DNA from: CAWHQZ01 sp963831645
GTDB taxonomy: Bacteria > Pseudomonadota > Alphaproteobacteria > Rhizobiales > Aestuariivirgaceae
Reading direction: 5' to 3'
DNA length: 64,000 bases
Assembly (NCBI GenBank): GCA_963831645.1
Contig: CAWHQZ010000017.1
Span: 496,001 to 560,000 of the forward strand
Under the pieces are notes generated by a model. It was not told where the DNA came from and did not search any database. It worked only from the letters and a program-made list of their open reading frames with translations. The position numbers and the translations under genes are program-made. Shown here piece after piece: positions 10,007 to 18,300 of this stretch (its first letter is position 1; each line of letters opens with the position of its first letter).

Positions 10007-10307
10007 GGCTGCGTGAAAACGCTGGAAGCAATCGTCAGCGCACAACCCAAAGAATTCGCAGAACCGGACAGATCGTGTGCTACAAGAACCGGTCATATCG
10101 CGTGCTATCGACACGAGGCCGACTAATGCTTGACAAAGGTCCTGCTGCTGCCGATGTTAAGCCTGATGGCTGGTCCTGCCCCCCTCCACACAGCGAGAGG
10201 CGTACAGTAGATCGCCATCGCAGGGACCAACGGCTAGAGGAGGTTCGATGACTCCACCGTACCGACTTTACGACCCCGCACAGGACGGGGTCACGGCCCG
10301 AACCTAG
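10007..10307 (+). mobile_element. IS1182-like remnant: terminal sequence plus transposase N-terminus
   Basis: GGCTGCGTGAAAACGC at 10007-10022 resembles the terminal repeat I associate from memory with IS1182-group elements. At 10248 an ATG behind a strong GAGGAGG site starts a 19-residue frame MTPPYRLYDPAQD..., matching the usual opening of IS1182 transposases (M-PYRLYDP-Q). The frame ends at 10307 and no more transposase follows, so only the left end survives. The rest of the 9990-10544 gap shows no other recognisable gene. Confidence 0.5.
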
Positions 10308-10544
10308 TATTGCGTATCTCCGGGCCGATAACCCACAAACAATCCATTGAGATATCACCGAGACCTGCCAGTCAGGTCCGGAGCGAAATGTCTGGGCAAC
10401 CGGACAGGATCAAAACGACGATAGAGCCCCGTTGCACCGATCAGGTCCGGGGCTCGACTATTTGCCCGAGGGGTGCAACCGCCGCCTGCTGGCGGGCGTA
10501 CCTTGATCGTCCGCGCTCCTGCGGACGCCACAAGGAGACCCCTC

Positions 10545-11114
10545 ATGAAAAAAATGTCCTGCCTGCAGTATCTGGCTGCCGTGTCGTTCCTGGCCGCGGC
10601 CGTCGGCGCGGGCCATGCCGTTGCCGCCGACAATCCCATGGTGGGCGGCGCGCCCATGTTTGCCGACAAGAACATCGTCGAGAACGCCGTCAACTCCAAG
10701 GACCACACGACCCTGGTCGCCGCAGTAAAGGCGGCGGGCCTCGTCGAAACGCTGTCGGAAACCGGGCCGTTTACAGTGTTCGCACCGACCAACGAAGCCT
10801 TCGCCGCGCTTCCGGCCGGAACCGTCGATACCCTTCTCAAACCCGAAAACAAGGACCAGCTGACGAAAATCCTCACTTGCCACGTGGTGGCGGCGGAAGC
10901 CATGTCCGAAGCCATCAAGAGAATGGTGATGGACGATGGCGGCGCGCACAAGGTCAAGACCGTGGGTGGCTGCGAATTCATCGTCAAGGCCGACGGCGAC
11001 AAGATCATGATCGAAGACGGGACGGGCGGGGTCGCCAACGTCACCATCGCCGATGTCGACCAGTCGAACGGCGTGATTCACGTCATCGACAGGGTCCTGC
11101 TGCCGAAGTCGTAA
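10545..11114 (+). CDS. secreted fasciclin (FAS1) domain protein
   Basis: A 189-residue exported protein. A signal peptide (MKKMSCLQYLAAVSFLAAAVGAG, cleavage after HAVA) is followed by one FAS1 domain with both family motifs: H1-like TVFAPTNEAFAALPAGTVDTLL and H2-like GVIHVIDRVLLPKS at the end. Start ATG 10545 is preceded by AAGGAGA at 10532-10538. FAS1 proteins are periplasmic or surface adhesion-type proteins; in rhizobia some are induced in symbiosis or by stress. No partner gene is obvious: it stands alone between the IS remnant and a minus-strand gene. Confidence 0.9.
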   Translation: MKKMSCLQYLAAVSFLAAAVGAGHAVAADNPMVGGAPMFADKNIVENAVNSKDHTTLVAAVKAAGLVETLSETGPFTVFAPTNEAFAALPAGTVDTLLKPENKDQLTKILTCHVVAAEAMSEAIKRMVMDDGGAHKVKTVGGCEFIVKADGDKIMIEDGTGGVANVTIADVDQSNGVIHVIDRVLLPKS

Positions 11115-11125
11115 CTCTGGCGACG

Positions 11126-11150
11126 CATGGCCGGATCAGACCCGGCCATG
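11126..11150. terminator. hairpin downstream of the fasciclin gene
   Basis: CATGGCCGG and CCGGCCATG form a 9-bp stem around ATCAGAC, 12 bp after the stop. There is no T-run, so it may be a REP-type element that ends or stabilises the transcript rather than a classical terminator. The same stem sequence recurs at 32992-33016. Confidence 0.55.
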
Positions 11151-11151
11151 C

Positions 11152-11850
11152 TCACACGCTCGCGACGGAAGCGTCCTCGCCGAGGAGGGGAATGTCGCCC
11201 GTAGCGTTGCGGATAATTACAACGCGGGTGCCGGGGGCGTTCATCGGCGCGGCGTCCGGCGCCGAAGTTGCCGGTGGCGCAAACGAGGGTTGCGCAAAGA
11301 TGTCTTCGTCGGGCTTGAAGTACTTCAGATGGTCTGGGCGCAGCGTTCCTGCGCTATCCGCGACCGGCAATTTCGCCTTCGGCACATGGCCCTTCAGGCG
11401 CTGGTCCATTTGACTGAGGGCTCCGCCCGGCGTGGCGACGCGCTGTGACAATACTTCCTGCTGGTAGGCGACGGTAAGAAGCTTTGCCGCCTGGAGCTCG
11501 AGTGCCGCAGTTTCGGCCTCGACGCCTTCGGCGGAGCGCAGCGATATCGATGTGGATTGCAACGTCGCCGCTGAATCGTGGACGTCGCTCGCCACGGCTT
11601 CGGCGCTGATCGGCAGAAAGTCGAATGCCAGTGCGTCGAACTGCCGGTCAGGCACCTCCCTGGCGCCGAGGGCCGGAGCCAGCGCCGCCTCGAGCCGCCG
11701 CATCGCGCCGAGCAGAGTTTGAGTGTCGGACGCGCGAACGTGGCGCTCGTGCTCTCTCAGAAACCACCGGCCGCGCGCAGTTTCCATGACAGCGGCGACG
11801 ATCGTGTCGTAGTCCAGTTCGTCCTCCGGCACGCCGGTCATATGGCTCAT
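11152..11850 (-). CDS. conserved hypothetical protein with TARGRWFL motif
   Basis: A 232-residue soluble protein with no signal peptide. The N-terminal third contains DYDTIVAAVMETARGRWFLREHERH followed by SDTQTLLGAMRRLEAAL, an arrangement I recall from many Hyphomicrobiales proteins of unknown function. The middle is Ala-rich and helical, and the C-terminus is Pro-rich and disordered before a short strand (RVVIIRNATGDIPLL). No catalytic motif is visible and I assign no function. It is divergent from the MFS gene, with about 95 bp between the starts. Confidence 0.65.
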   Translation of the reverse strand: MSHMTGVPEDELDYDTIVAAVMETARGRWFLREHERHVRASDTQTLLGAMRRLEAALAPALGAREVPDRQFDALAFDFLPISAEAVASDVHDSAATLQSTSISLRSAEGVEAETAALELQAAKLLTVAYQQEVLSQRVATPGGALSQMDQRLKGHVPKAKLPVADSAGTLRPDHLKYFKPDEDIFAQPSFAPPATSAPDAAPMNAPGTRVVIIRNATGDIPLLGEDASVASV

Positions 11851-11945
11851 GCAGACCCATTGCTCTTCGCCAGAGTGCGCGCACCCCGGCAGGCTGGGGT
11901 GGATTATTCTGGAAACTGGTTAGTGAATGGTTTAGCGCCGGCTCG

Positions 11946-13148
11946 ATGGGGCGGCGCCACTTCACCTTGCGGATATCGCTTTTCTACGTGGCGTCGTTTC
12001 TGGTGCTCGGTATTTTCGTGCCGTTTTTTCCCGTTTGGCTGGAGGCGCGAGGCCTCTCGAGCCGGGAGATCGGCATCGCCACAGCCGCGCCGATGCTGGC
12101 CAGAATCTTCATTGTCCCGGCGATGACGCTCACCGCCGACCGGGTGGGCAACCGGCGCCTTGTCGTCGGGGCCTGTTCGCTGGCGGCGCTTGCAGCACTC
12201 GTCATCATGCCGGCGGCATCGGGGTTCCCGGCCTTGCTGCTTCTCGCCGTTCTTTATACCGGCGCCATGACGCCGGTAACCCCGATCGTGGAGTCGATCG
12301 CCATGGAGGGCGCGGCACGGCTGGCGATCGACTATGGCCGCATGCGTCTGTGGGGTTCGCTTTCGTTCATCGCAGGCAGCATCGGCGCCGGGGCGCTCCT
12401 CGATGATGTTACGGCGGAGGGCGTGATCTGGCTCATGGTGAGCGCTTGTGCGCTGATGGTTTTCGCCGTCGCCCTGCTGCCTGGCCCGTCCCGGACGGAG
12501 AGCCGTTCCCGGCCAGACGTGGGAGCGCTGACAAGAGCCGGCATGGCGCTCCTGAAAGCACCGCCGTTTCTGCTGTTCGTTGCCGCAGCAGGACCAGTCA
12601 TGTCCAGCCACGCACTGCTCTATGCCTTCGGCTCTCTGCACTGGCAGAGCATCGGTTTTCAGGGATCGACCATCGGGCTCCTCTGGGCGACGGGCGTTGC
12701 CGCCGAAGTGGCGCTGTTCGCCTTCGGGACCAAACTGGTTGCGCCTGTTCCGGCTGCACTTCTGCTGCTGGCGGGCGCGCTGGGCGGATGTGTTCGCTGG
12801 GCGGTCACCGCGACCGATCCGCCGCTGATCGTGTTGCTGCCACTGCAGACGCTCCACGCCTTGAGTTTTGCTGCCACCCATCTCGGCGCCATGAAGTTCC
12901 TGCAGTCGGCGGTGCCGGCAAGCGTCGCAAGCTTCGGGCAAGGCCTTTACGCCGCGCTGGTGTCAGGCCTGTTCATGGGCATCGCCCTCTTCGCGACCGG
13001 ACCGCTCTACGCAGAGCTTGCGGGGCAGGCCTACATGGTCATGGCCCTGCTGTGCACGGCCGGCGCCTTTTTCGCAATCGGCCTCCATCGGCGCTGGAAG
13101 GGGGAACGTCTTTGCCAGGGCGTGGCTTCACTATCCGGGGATAGATGA
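11946..13148 (+). CDS. MFS transporter, HcaT-like (MFS_1-like)
   Basis: A 400-residue 12-helix inner-membrane carrier. The opening LRISLFYVASFLVLGIFVPFFPVWLEARGLS followed by EIGIATAAPMLARI is characteristic of the HcaT/MFS_1-like group, which includes the 3-phenylpropionate carrier. DRVGNRR occupies the loop 2-3 position. The substrate is unknown, and no catabolic genes adjoin to suggest it. Confidence 0.8.
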   Translation: MGRRHFTLRISLFYVASFLVLGIFVPFFPVWLEARGLSSREIGIATAAPMLARIFIVPAMTLTADRVGNRRLVVGACSLAALAALVIMPAASGFPALLLLAVLYTGAMTPVTPIVESIAMEGAARLAIDYGRMRLWGSLSFIAGSIGAGALLDDVTAEGVIWLMVSACALMVFAVALLPGPSRTESRSRPDVGALTRAGMALLKAPPFLLFVAAAGPVMSSHALLYAFGSLHWQSIGFQGSTIGLLWATGVAAEVALFAFGTKLVAPVPAALLLLAGALGGCVRWAVTATDPPLIVLLPLQTLHALSFAATHLGAMKFLQSAVPASVASFGQGLYAALVSGLFMGIALFATGPLYAELAGQAYMVMALLCTAGAFFAIGLHRRWKGERLCQGVASLSGDR

Positions 13149-13172
13149 GTGAATGCCCGCTGCTCAACCGGC

Positions 13173-13469
13173 TTATTTTTTGGCCGCCGACATCGCATCG
13201 ACGGCTTTCTCGCCCGGATTGTCCAGACAGCGGTCGACGAACGCGTCCGTCTGCTTGCTCAGCACTTCCAAGCTGAAATTCGAATTGCCTGACTTTCCGA
13301 GAAGATAGCCATGCAGGAAAGCAATCGACGCATCGCGATCACTCTCACGTAGGATGTCCTTGCAGGTGTATTGCTCCACCGTGCGATCTGCATCCTGTGC
13401 CAGGGCGCTCACGGTGCCAGCCGCAACGAGCACGGTCGCTGCGGCAAAAACAGTCCTCATGGACGTCAT
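13173..13469 (-). CDS. HdeA/HdeB-family periplasmic acid-stress chaperone
   Basis: A 98-residue exported protein: signal peptide (MRTVFAAATVLVAAGTVSALA) then about 70 mature residues. YTCKDILRE, the long central helix DASIAFLHGYLLGKSGN, and a second Cys in FVDRCLDNPG give the two-cysteine HdeA pattern. HdeA-like proteins unfold at low pH and bind other periplasmic proteins. An AAGGAG site sits eight bases before the ATG at 13469. It is followed on the same strand by a glycine-zipper gene's downstream neighbourhood, but no operon is clear. Confidence 0.82.
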   Translation of the reverse strand: MTSMRTVFAAATVLVAAGTVSALAQDADRTVEQYTCKDILRESDRDASIAFLHGYLLGKSGNSNFSLEVLSKQTDAFVDRCLDNPGEKAVDAMSAAKK

Positions 13470-13506
13470 TGTCGATCTCCTTTCCTCACGAACTTTGCGA
13501 ATTTAG

Positions 13507-13839
13507 CTAGCGGACGCGGCCAGCCATACAATCCTGGAAGGCCGCCTGATAAATTCTGTCAGCGTCCCGCTGGCGTCTGGAACCACCGCCAATGGCTCCG
13601 ACACCCCCGCCTATCGCCGCCCCCAAGGCAGCACCGCCGGTAGCTACTCCGATGCCCAGCCCGACAACTGATCCCAGCACACCGCCGCCCAGAACCTGGC
13701 CCTGACGGCTGGTCCGCTGCGCGTAGTCGCGCGCGAACCGATCACAAACTGTCGCCGAAGCTGCCTGGGCCGCCTCGAAAGATCCCAATCCAATCAAAAG
13801 GCCGATAGCACACATCGATTTACGCATCCTGCTCTGCAC
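13507..13839 (-). CDS. exported glycine-zipper protein
   Basis: The start is taken at the GTG at 13839, because AGGAGG lies seven to eight bases upstream; an ATG four codons further on (MRKSMC) is the alternative. The signal peptide is MCAIGLLIGLGSFEAAQA. The mature part is a glycine zipper (GGGVLGSVVGLGIGVATGGAALGAAIGGGVGAIGGG) flanked by a Cys-containing N-terminal helix and a C-terminal helix with DRIYQAAFQDCM. Such proteins insert in or span the outer membrane or periplasm. Function is unknown; it lies 37 bp upstream of the HdeA-like gene on the same strand. Confidence 0.7.
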   Translation of the reverse strand: MQSRMRKSMCAIGLLIGLGSFEAAQAASATVCDRFARDYAQRTSRQGQVLGGGVLGSVVGLGIGVATGGAALGAAIGGGVGAIGGGSRRQRDADRIYQAAFQDCMAGRVR

Positions 13840-14063
13840 ATCTCCCTCCTTTCGTACTGCCATCGCGCTATCCCATCGTGAGAAGCAAGGGGCGCATATC
13901 GTTCAGCAATTGCCGCTGGATCTAACCCGAAGCGCCGCTGACCTCAGCCGCAGGTCGAGCGCGCCAGGAAACGTTTGCCACCTAATGCTGCACCACGCAA
14001 CCCCGCATTTGCGTTGGCTGCCGTGCTGATTTTCGGCTATCCACGATCCCGCTGCCGCCAGGA

Positions 14064-14318
14064 TCAGCGCCCGGCGACAAATTTGCAGACGTTTTCGATA
14101 CGAGGTTTGGGCTCGGCGACCGCTCTGCGATGGCGGAACCTGCGGGCGTTCAACTGCTCGACGAACCACTTGAGAATGATGTCCTTGTCTTCGGGGGCGG
14201 GGCCGATCGCATAGACGCAGATGCCGGGGGCTTTCACAACGCCGGCAACCTCCCGCGCCGATGCGGGTACCGACAGCGCGACCAACGCTACAAGAGCGAG
14301 GATTCCCCGAAGAACCAT
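14064..14318 (-). CDS. small exported protein of unknown function
   Basis: From the ATG at 14318 (or the GTG one codon upstream) the frame gives 84 residues: a clear signal peptide (VLRGILALVALVALSVPASA) and a mature part with two Cys (GICVYAIG, ENVCKFV) that could pair. I do not recognise a family. It follows the dipeptide epimerase, whose true stop is at 14372. Because the epimerase is frameshifted, the frame carries on from it into this gene without a stop, which could be mistaken for a fusion. Confidence 0.5.
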   Translation of the reverse strand: MVLRGILALVALVALSVPASAREVAGVVKAPGICVYAIGPAPEDKDIILKWFVEQLNARRFRHRRAVAEPKPRIENVCKFVAGR

Positions 14319-14371
14319 CACTACCCCCGCCAGAAAATAGCACAAAATTTTGGCTGTGTTGGCTTTTTTCA

Positions 14372-15377
14372 CTACCCCCAAAGGGGGTACGGCGCAGGGT
14401 GCATCAGGCTCTGTTCGAAACGGATCCCGGGTTCCCGATCCTCGACCAACAACAAGGGTCCATCGAGGTCGACGAACTTGACACCCTGGGCAAGCAGCAT
14501 GGCCGGGGCCATCGCAAGAGAAGTGGCGAGCATGCACCCGACCATGATTTCGAACCCGCGCGCCCAGGGCTGCTGCCTTCAGGGTGAGGGCTTCGCTCAG
14601 GCCGCCGGTCTTGTCGAGCTTGATGTTGATCGCGTCATATTTGCCACGCAGCCCGTCAAGACCCTGGTGGTTGTGCGCCAACTCATCGGCGCAGATCGCA
14701 ACCGGACGCTCCAGCTCGCGCAGGGCCTCGTCCGCTGCGGAGGGAAGAGGTTGCTCGACGAGCTCGACCCCGAGGGTCGCGCACAACCCCAGAAGACGCG
14801 TCAATTCTTCGAGCGGCCAGCCTTCATTGGCGTCAGCGATCAGCCGCGCCTGCGGCGCTGCGCGGCGGACCGCCTGAAGTCTTCCGGCGTCGCCGGGCTT
14901 GCCCAGTTTGAGCTTGAGAATTGGCCGGTGGGCCTCCTTTTTCGCTGCTGCCGCCATGGCCTCGGGCAGATCGAGGCTCAATGTGTATGCAGTAATCAGC
15001 GGTTCGGGCGGGGCAAGACCCAGAAGCTGCCAGACCGGCTTTCCCTCGAGCTTCGCCTCGAGATCCAGCAGGGCGCAGTCGAGGGCGTTGGCAGCGGCTT
15101 TCGGCAGCCCGATCCCCGGCACGTCGGACGGGACGAGGCCGCGTTCGATCCTGTCGCGGTGACTCTCGAGAGCCTCGACGACGCTTCCCGCAGTCTCGCC
15201 ATAGCGCGGATAGGGGACACATTCACCACGACCGCGGCGCCCGCCGGCTTCGAGCGAGACCACGACGACTTCGGCGGCAGTTCTGGAGCCACGGGAAATC
15301 GTGAATACGCCGGCGACCGGCCAGCTTTCGCGCGAGACGGTCAGCTTCAGCTGCCGCGGCGAAAAGCAATGAGCCAT
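14372..15377 (-). pseudogene. L-Ala-D/L-Glu dipeptide epimerase, single frameshift near 14557
   Basis: An enolase-superfamily enzyme. Acid/base lysines lie in LKLKLGKPG and NIKLDKTGG, and metal ligands in LIADANEGW, LVEQPLP and ICADELAH. This is the dipeptide epimerase pattern (as in YcjG/DgcA), used to recycle murein peptides. At about 14557 an extra C (GCGCGCGGG for GCGCGGGG) shifts the frame. The expected C-terminus GFEIMVGCMLATSLAMAPA... PYPLWG continues in another frame to a TAG at 14372-14374. The gene starts three bases after the large glutamate dehydrogenase stop, so the two form an operon. Substrate specificity is inferred from the family. Confidence 0.8.
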
Positions 15378-15380
15378 CGC

Positions 15381-18300
15381 TCAAGCCTCGGCGGCAGTCG
15401 CAAGATCGGCGATCGCGCCCTGTGCGACGGCGAGCTTGGCGAGACCGAAGTTCTTGTCGGCGAGAAGCTCGTAAATCCGCTTCTGGGCCTGCTCGACGCG
15501 AGCCGCGGACGATTGACACCACTGCGCCCACGGATTGCTTCCTGATTTCGCGGCAGTGACGATCTGGGCGGCAATGTCCCGGTGGGCGAGCAATATCTGG
15601 TCGACAATACGGTTGATGGCGAGCCGTTCGTAATAATCGTCGGCGATCAGCCGGCCTGCCTGGTCGATGAGCCGGTCTACTCCGAGCCCGATCGCGGAAC
15701 CATAGAGGGCATCGGCGACCGCCTCCAGCCCGGCGCCCGACTGGGCCGCCGTCTGAACGACATCGGCGGCGCGCGTAAGAAAGGAGAGTCCGGCAAGACG
15801 CCGCGCTGTTTCGGCAGGCACGCCCTGCTGCTCGAGGCGTGACCGCCTTTCGCCGAGCAGCTCCCTGGCGGCTTGCGGCAGCGCCTTGTCGATCAGAACC
15901 GCTACCGCATCGATGCCGGAGCGATAGCGTTCGGCCGTTTCGGCGAGACTGCCGGCGAGATCGGCGTTGCGCACAAACCATTGCGTGGCGCGCCGCACCA
16001 GTAGATGGAGATCAAGGTACAGCTGGGTCTGGGTCTCCGATTTCACCCTGCCGTCGAGTTGATCGACCAGCAGATGGAGCTCGGAGAGGCGGAAGCTGAA
16101 GCGGGCTACGGCGAAGGCAGCGGCGATCGCGGCCGGCGAGGCGGCGGTTTCTCCGTGCAGGCGTGAAACGAACGCCGGCCCGCCGCGGTTGATCAGTCCG
16201 TTGGCGATGACTGTCGCGACGATTTCGCGCCTCAGCCGGTGGCCTTCGATCTCCTTGCTGTATTGAGCATGCATGCGCTGCGGGAAATAACCCTGAAGCA
16301 CCGTGGACAGAAAGGGATCGTCGGGCAGCGAGCTATGCAGAAGATCGTCGTATAGCGCGATCTTGCTGTAGGCGAGCAGCACCGCCTGTTCGGGGCGAGT
16401 CAGCGTCTCGCCGCGTCCGTCCCGGGTAATGATCTCGGCATCGCCGGGCAGGGCTTCGAGCTTGCGGTCGAGCAGGCCTCGTTCCTCCAGATCGTGCATC
16501 AGCGCAATGGCATAGCTGTTTTCTTCCGAGCCGCGGGCGCGGGTGAGTGAAATGCTCAGCGTCTGCAGGTAGTTGTTGCGCAGGACGAGGGCCGCCACTT
16601 CCTCGGTCATGTCGGCCAGAAGCTCGTTGCGCCGATCGCGCCGAAGTTTACCCGCCGCTTCGGCGGCACTGAGTGCGATCTTGATGTTGACCTCGAGGTC
16701 GGATGAGTTGACGCCGGCCGAGTTATCGATGGCATCGGTATTGATGCGGCCGCCGGCGCGCGCATATTCGATGCGGCCCCGCTGGGTGAAGCCCAGGTTG
16801 GCGCCTTCGCCCACAACCTTGACGCGCAGCTCGTTCGCATTGACGCGGATCGTATCGTTGGCGCGGTCGCCGGCGTCGGCGTTGGTCTCGGCTGAGGATT
16901 TCACATAGGTTCCAATGCCGCCGAGCCAAAGGAGGTCGGCCGGCATCCGCAGCAGGGCGTTAATGACCTCCATGGGCGTGGCCGCCGGGCGCTGGAGGCC
17001 AAGGAACTTCCGCAGCTCCTCGTTGAGGGCAATGGATTTGACGGCGCGGGGGAAAACGCCGCCGCCTGCACTGATGAGCGAGCTGTCATAGTCCTGCCAG
17101 CTCGAGCGCGGCAGCGCGAACAACCGGCGGCGCTCGGCGAAGCTCTGCGCCGGATCCGGATCGGGATCGAGAAAGATGTCCCGGTGATCGAAGGCCGCGA
17201 CAAGCCGAATCTGAGGCGACATCAACATGCCGTTGCCGAACACATCACCCGACATGTCGCCAATGCCGATCATCGAAAATGGAACAGACTGGATGTCGAT
17301 ATCCATCTCGCGGAAATGCCGTTTCACAGCCTCCCAGGCGCCGCGCGCGGTGATTCCCATCTTCTTGTGGTCGTAGCCTGCCGAGCCCCCGGAGGCGAAG
17401 GCATCGTCGAGCCAGAAACCGTGGCTGGTCGAGATGCCGTTGGCGATGTCGGAGAAGGTCGCGGTCCCCTTGTCGGCTGCCACCACCAGATAGGGATCGT
17501 CGCCGTCGCGCCGCAGCACCCGGTCGGGCGGGACGATGCGCCCTTTTTTCAGATTGTCGGTCAGCTCGAGAAGCGAAGAAACGAACAGCTTGTAGACGCG
17601 CAGGCCCTCGGCCTGGACGGCTTCGCGCGTCGCCTGAGCGGGCAGGCGTTTTGGCACAAAGCCGCCTTTCGCCCCCACCGGAACGATCACCACGTTCTTG
17701 ACGTTCTGGGCCTTGGCAAGGCCAAGAATCTCAGTGCGGTAGTCTTCCGGACGGTCGGACCAGCGGATGCCACCGCGCGCGATGCGCCCAAATCGAAGGT
17801 GAATGCCTTCGAAATCGGGAGCATAGACGAAGATCTCGGCTAGTGGCCGCGGCTGCGGCAGGCCTTCGACTGCCCTGCTGTCGATCTTGAAGGAGATCGG
17901 CTGAAAGGGCGCGGCGGAGGGGTCGTGACGGAAAAAGGTGGTGCGCAGGATGGCGCCGACGAGATTGAGATAGCTGCGGATGATCCGATCCTCGTCGAGG
18001 ACCGGCACGTCCGAAAGCGCCTGCTCGATATTCTCGCTCAGTGCCGCGGCCGCCTTTTCGTCATGGATGCGCGGGTCGAAGCGGGTATGGAAGAGCCGGA
18101 CGATCCGCAGCGCCAGGTGCGCGTGCTTGACCAGCGTCTGGGCCATGTAGTCGGCGGAGTAGGTGGCTGTCGCCTGGCGAAGGTAGCGAGCAAAGGCTCG
18201 CAGCACCGCCGCATCGCGCCAGGCAATTCCAGCGCGAAGGGTGAGCGCGTTGAAGGCATCGTTCTCGGCCGCGCCCTTCCATACGGCAAGAAAGGTATCA

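Noticed and set aside
10310..11413. 367-codon plus-strand frame around the fasciclin gene
   Set aside because: It reads the fasciclin gene in another frame and runs through its terminator hairpin. The fasciclin frame has a ribosome site and signal peptide.
11904..12941. 345-codon minus-strand frame opposite the MFS gene
   Set aside because: Its composition is biased (Arg/Gln/His) and it has no motif. The plus strand encodes a complete 12-helix carrier.
14064..15377. Apparent fusion of a dipeptide epimerase with a small secreted protein
   Set aside because: The continuous frame results from a one-base insertion near 14557. The epimerase's real C-terminus lies in another frame ending at 14372, and the small protein has its own signal peptide.
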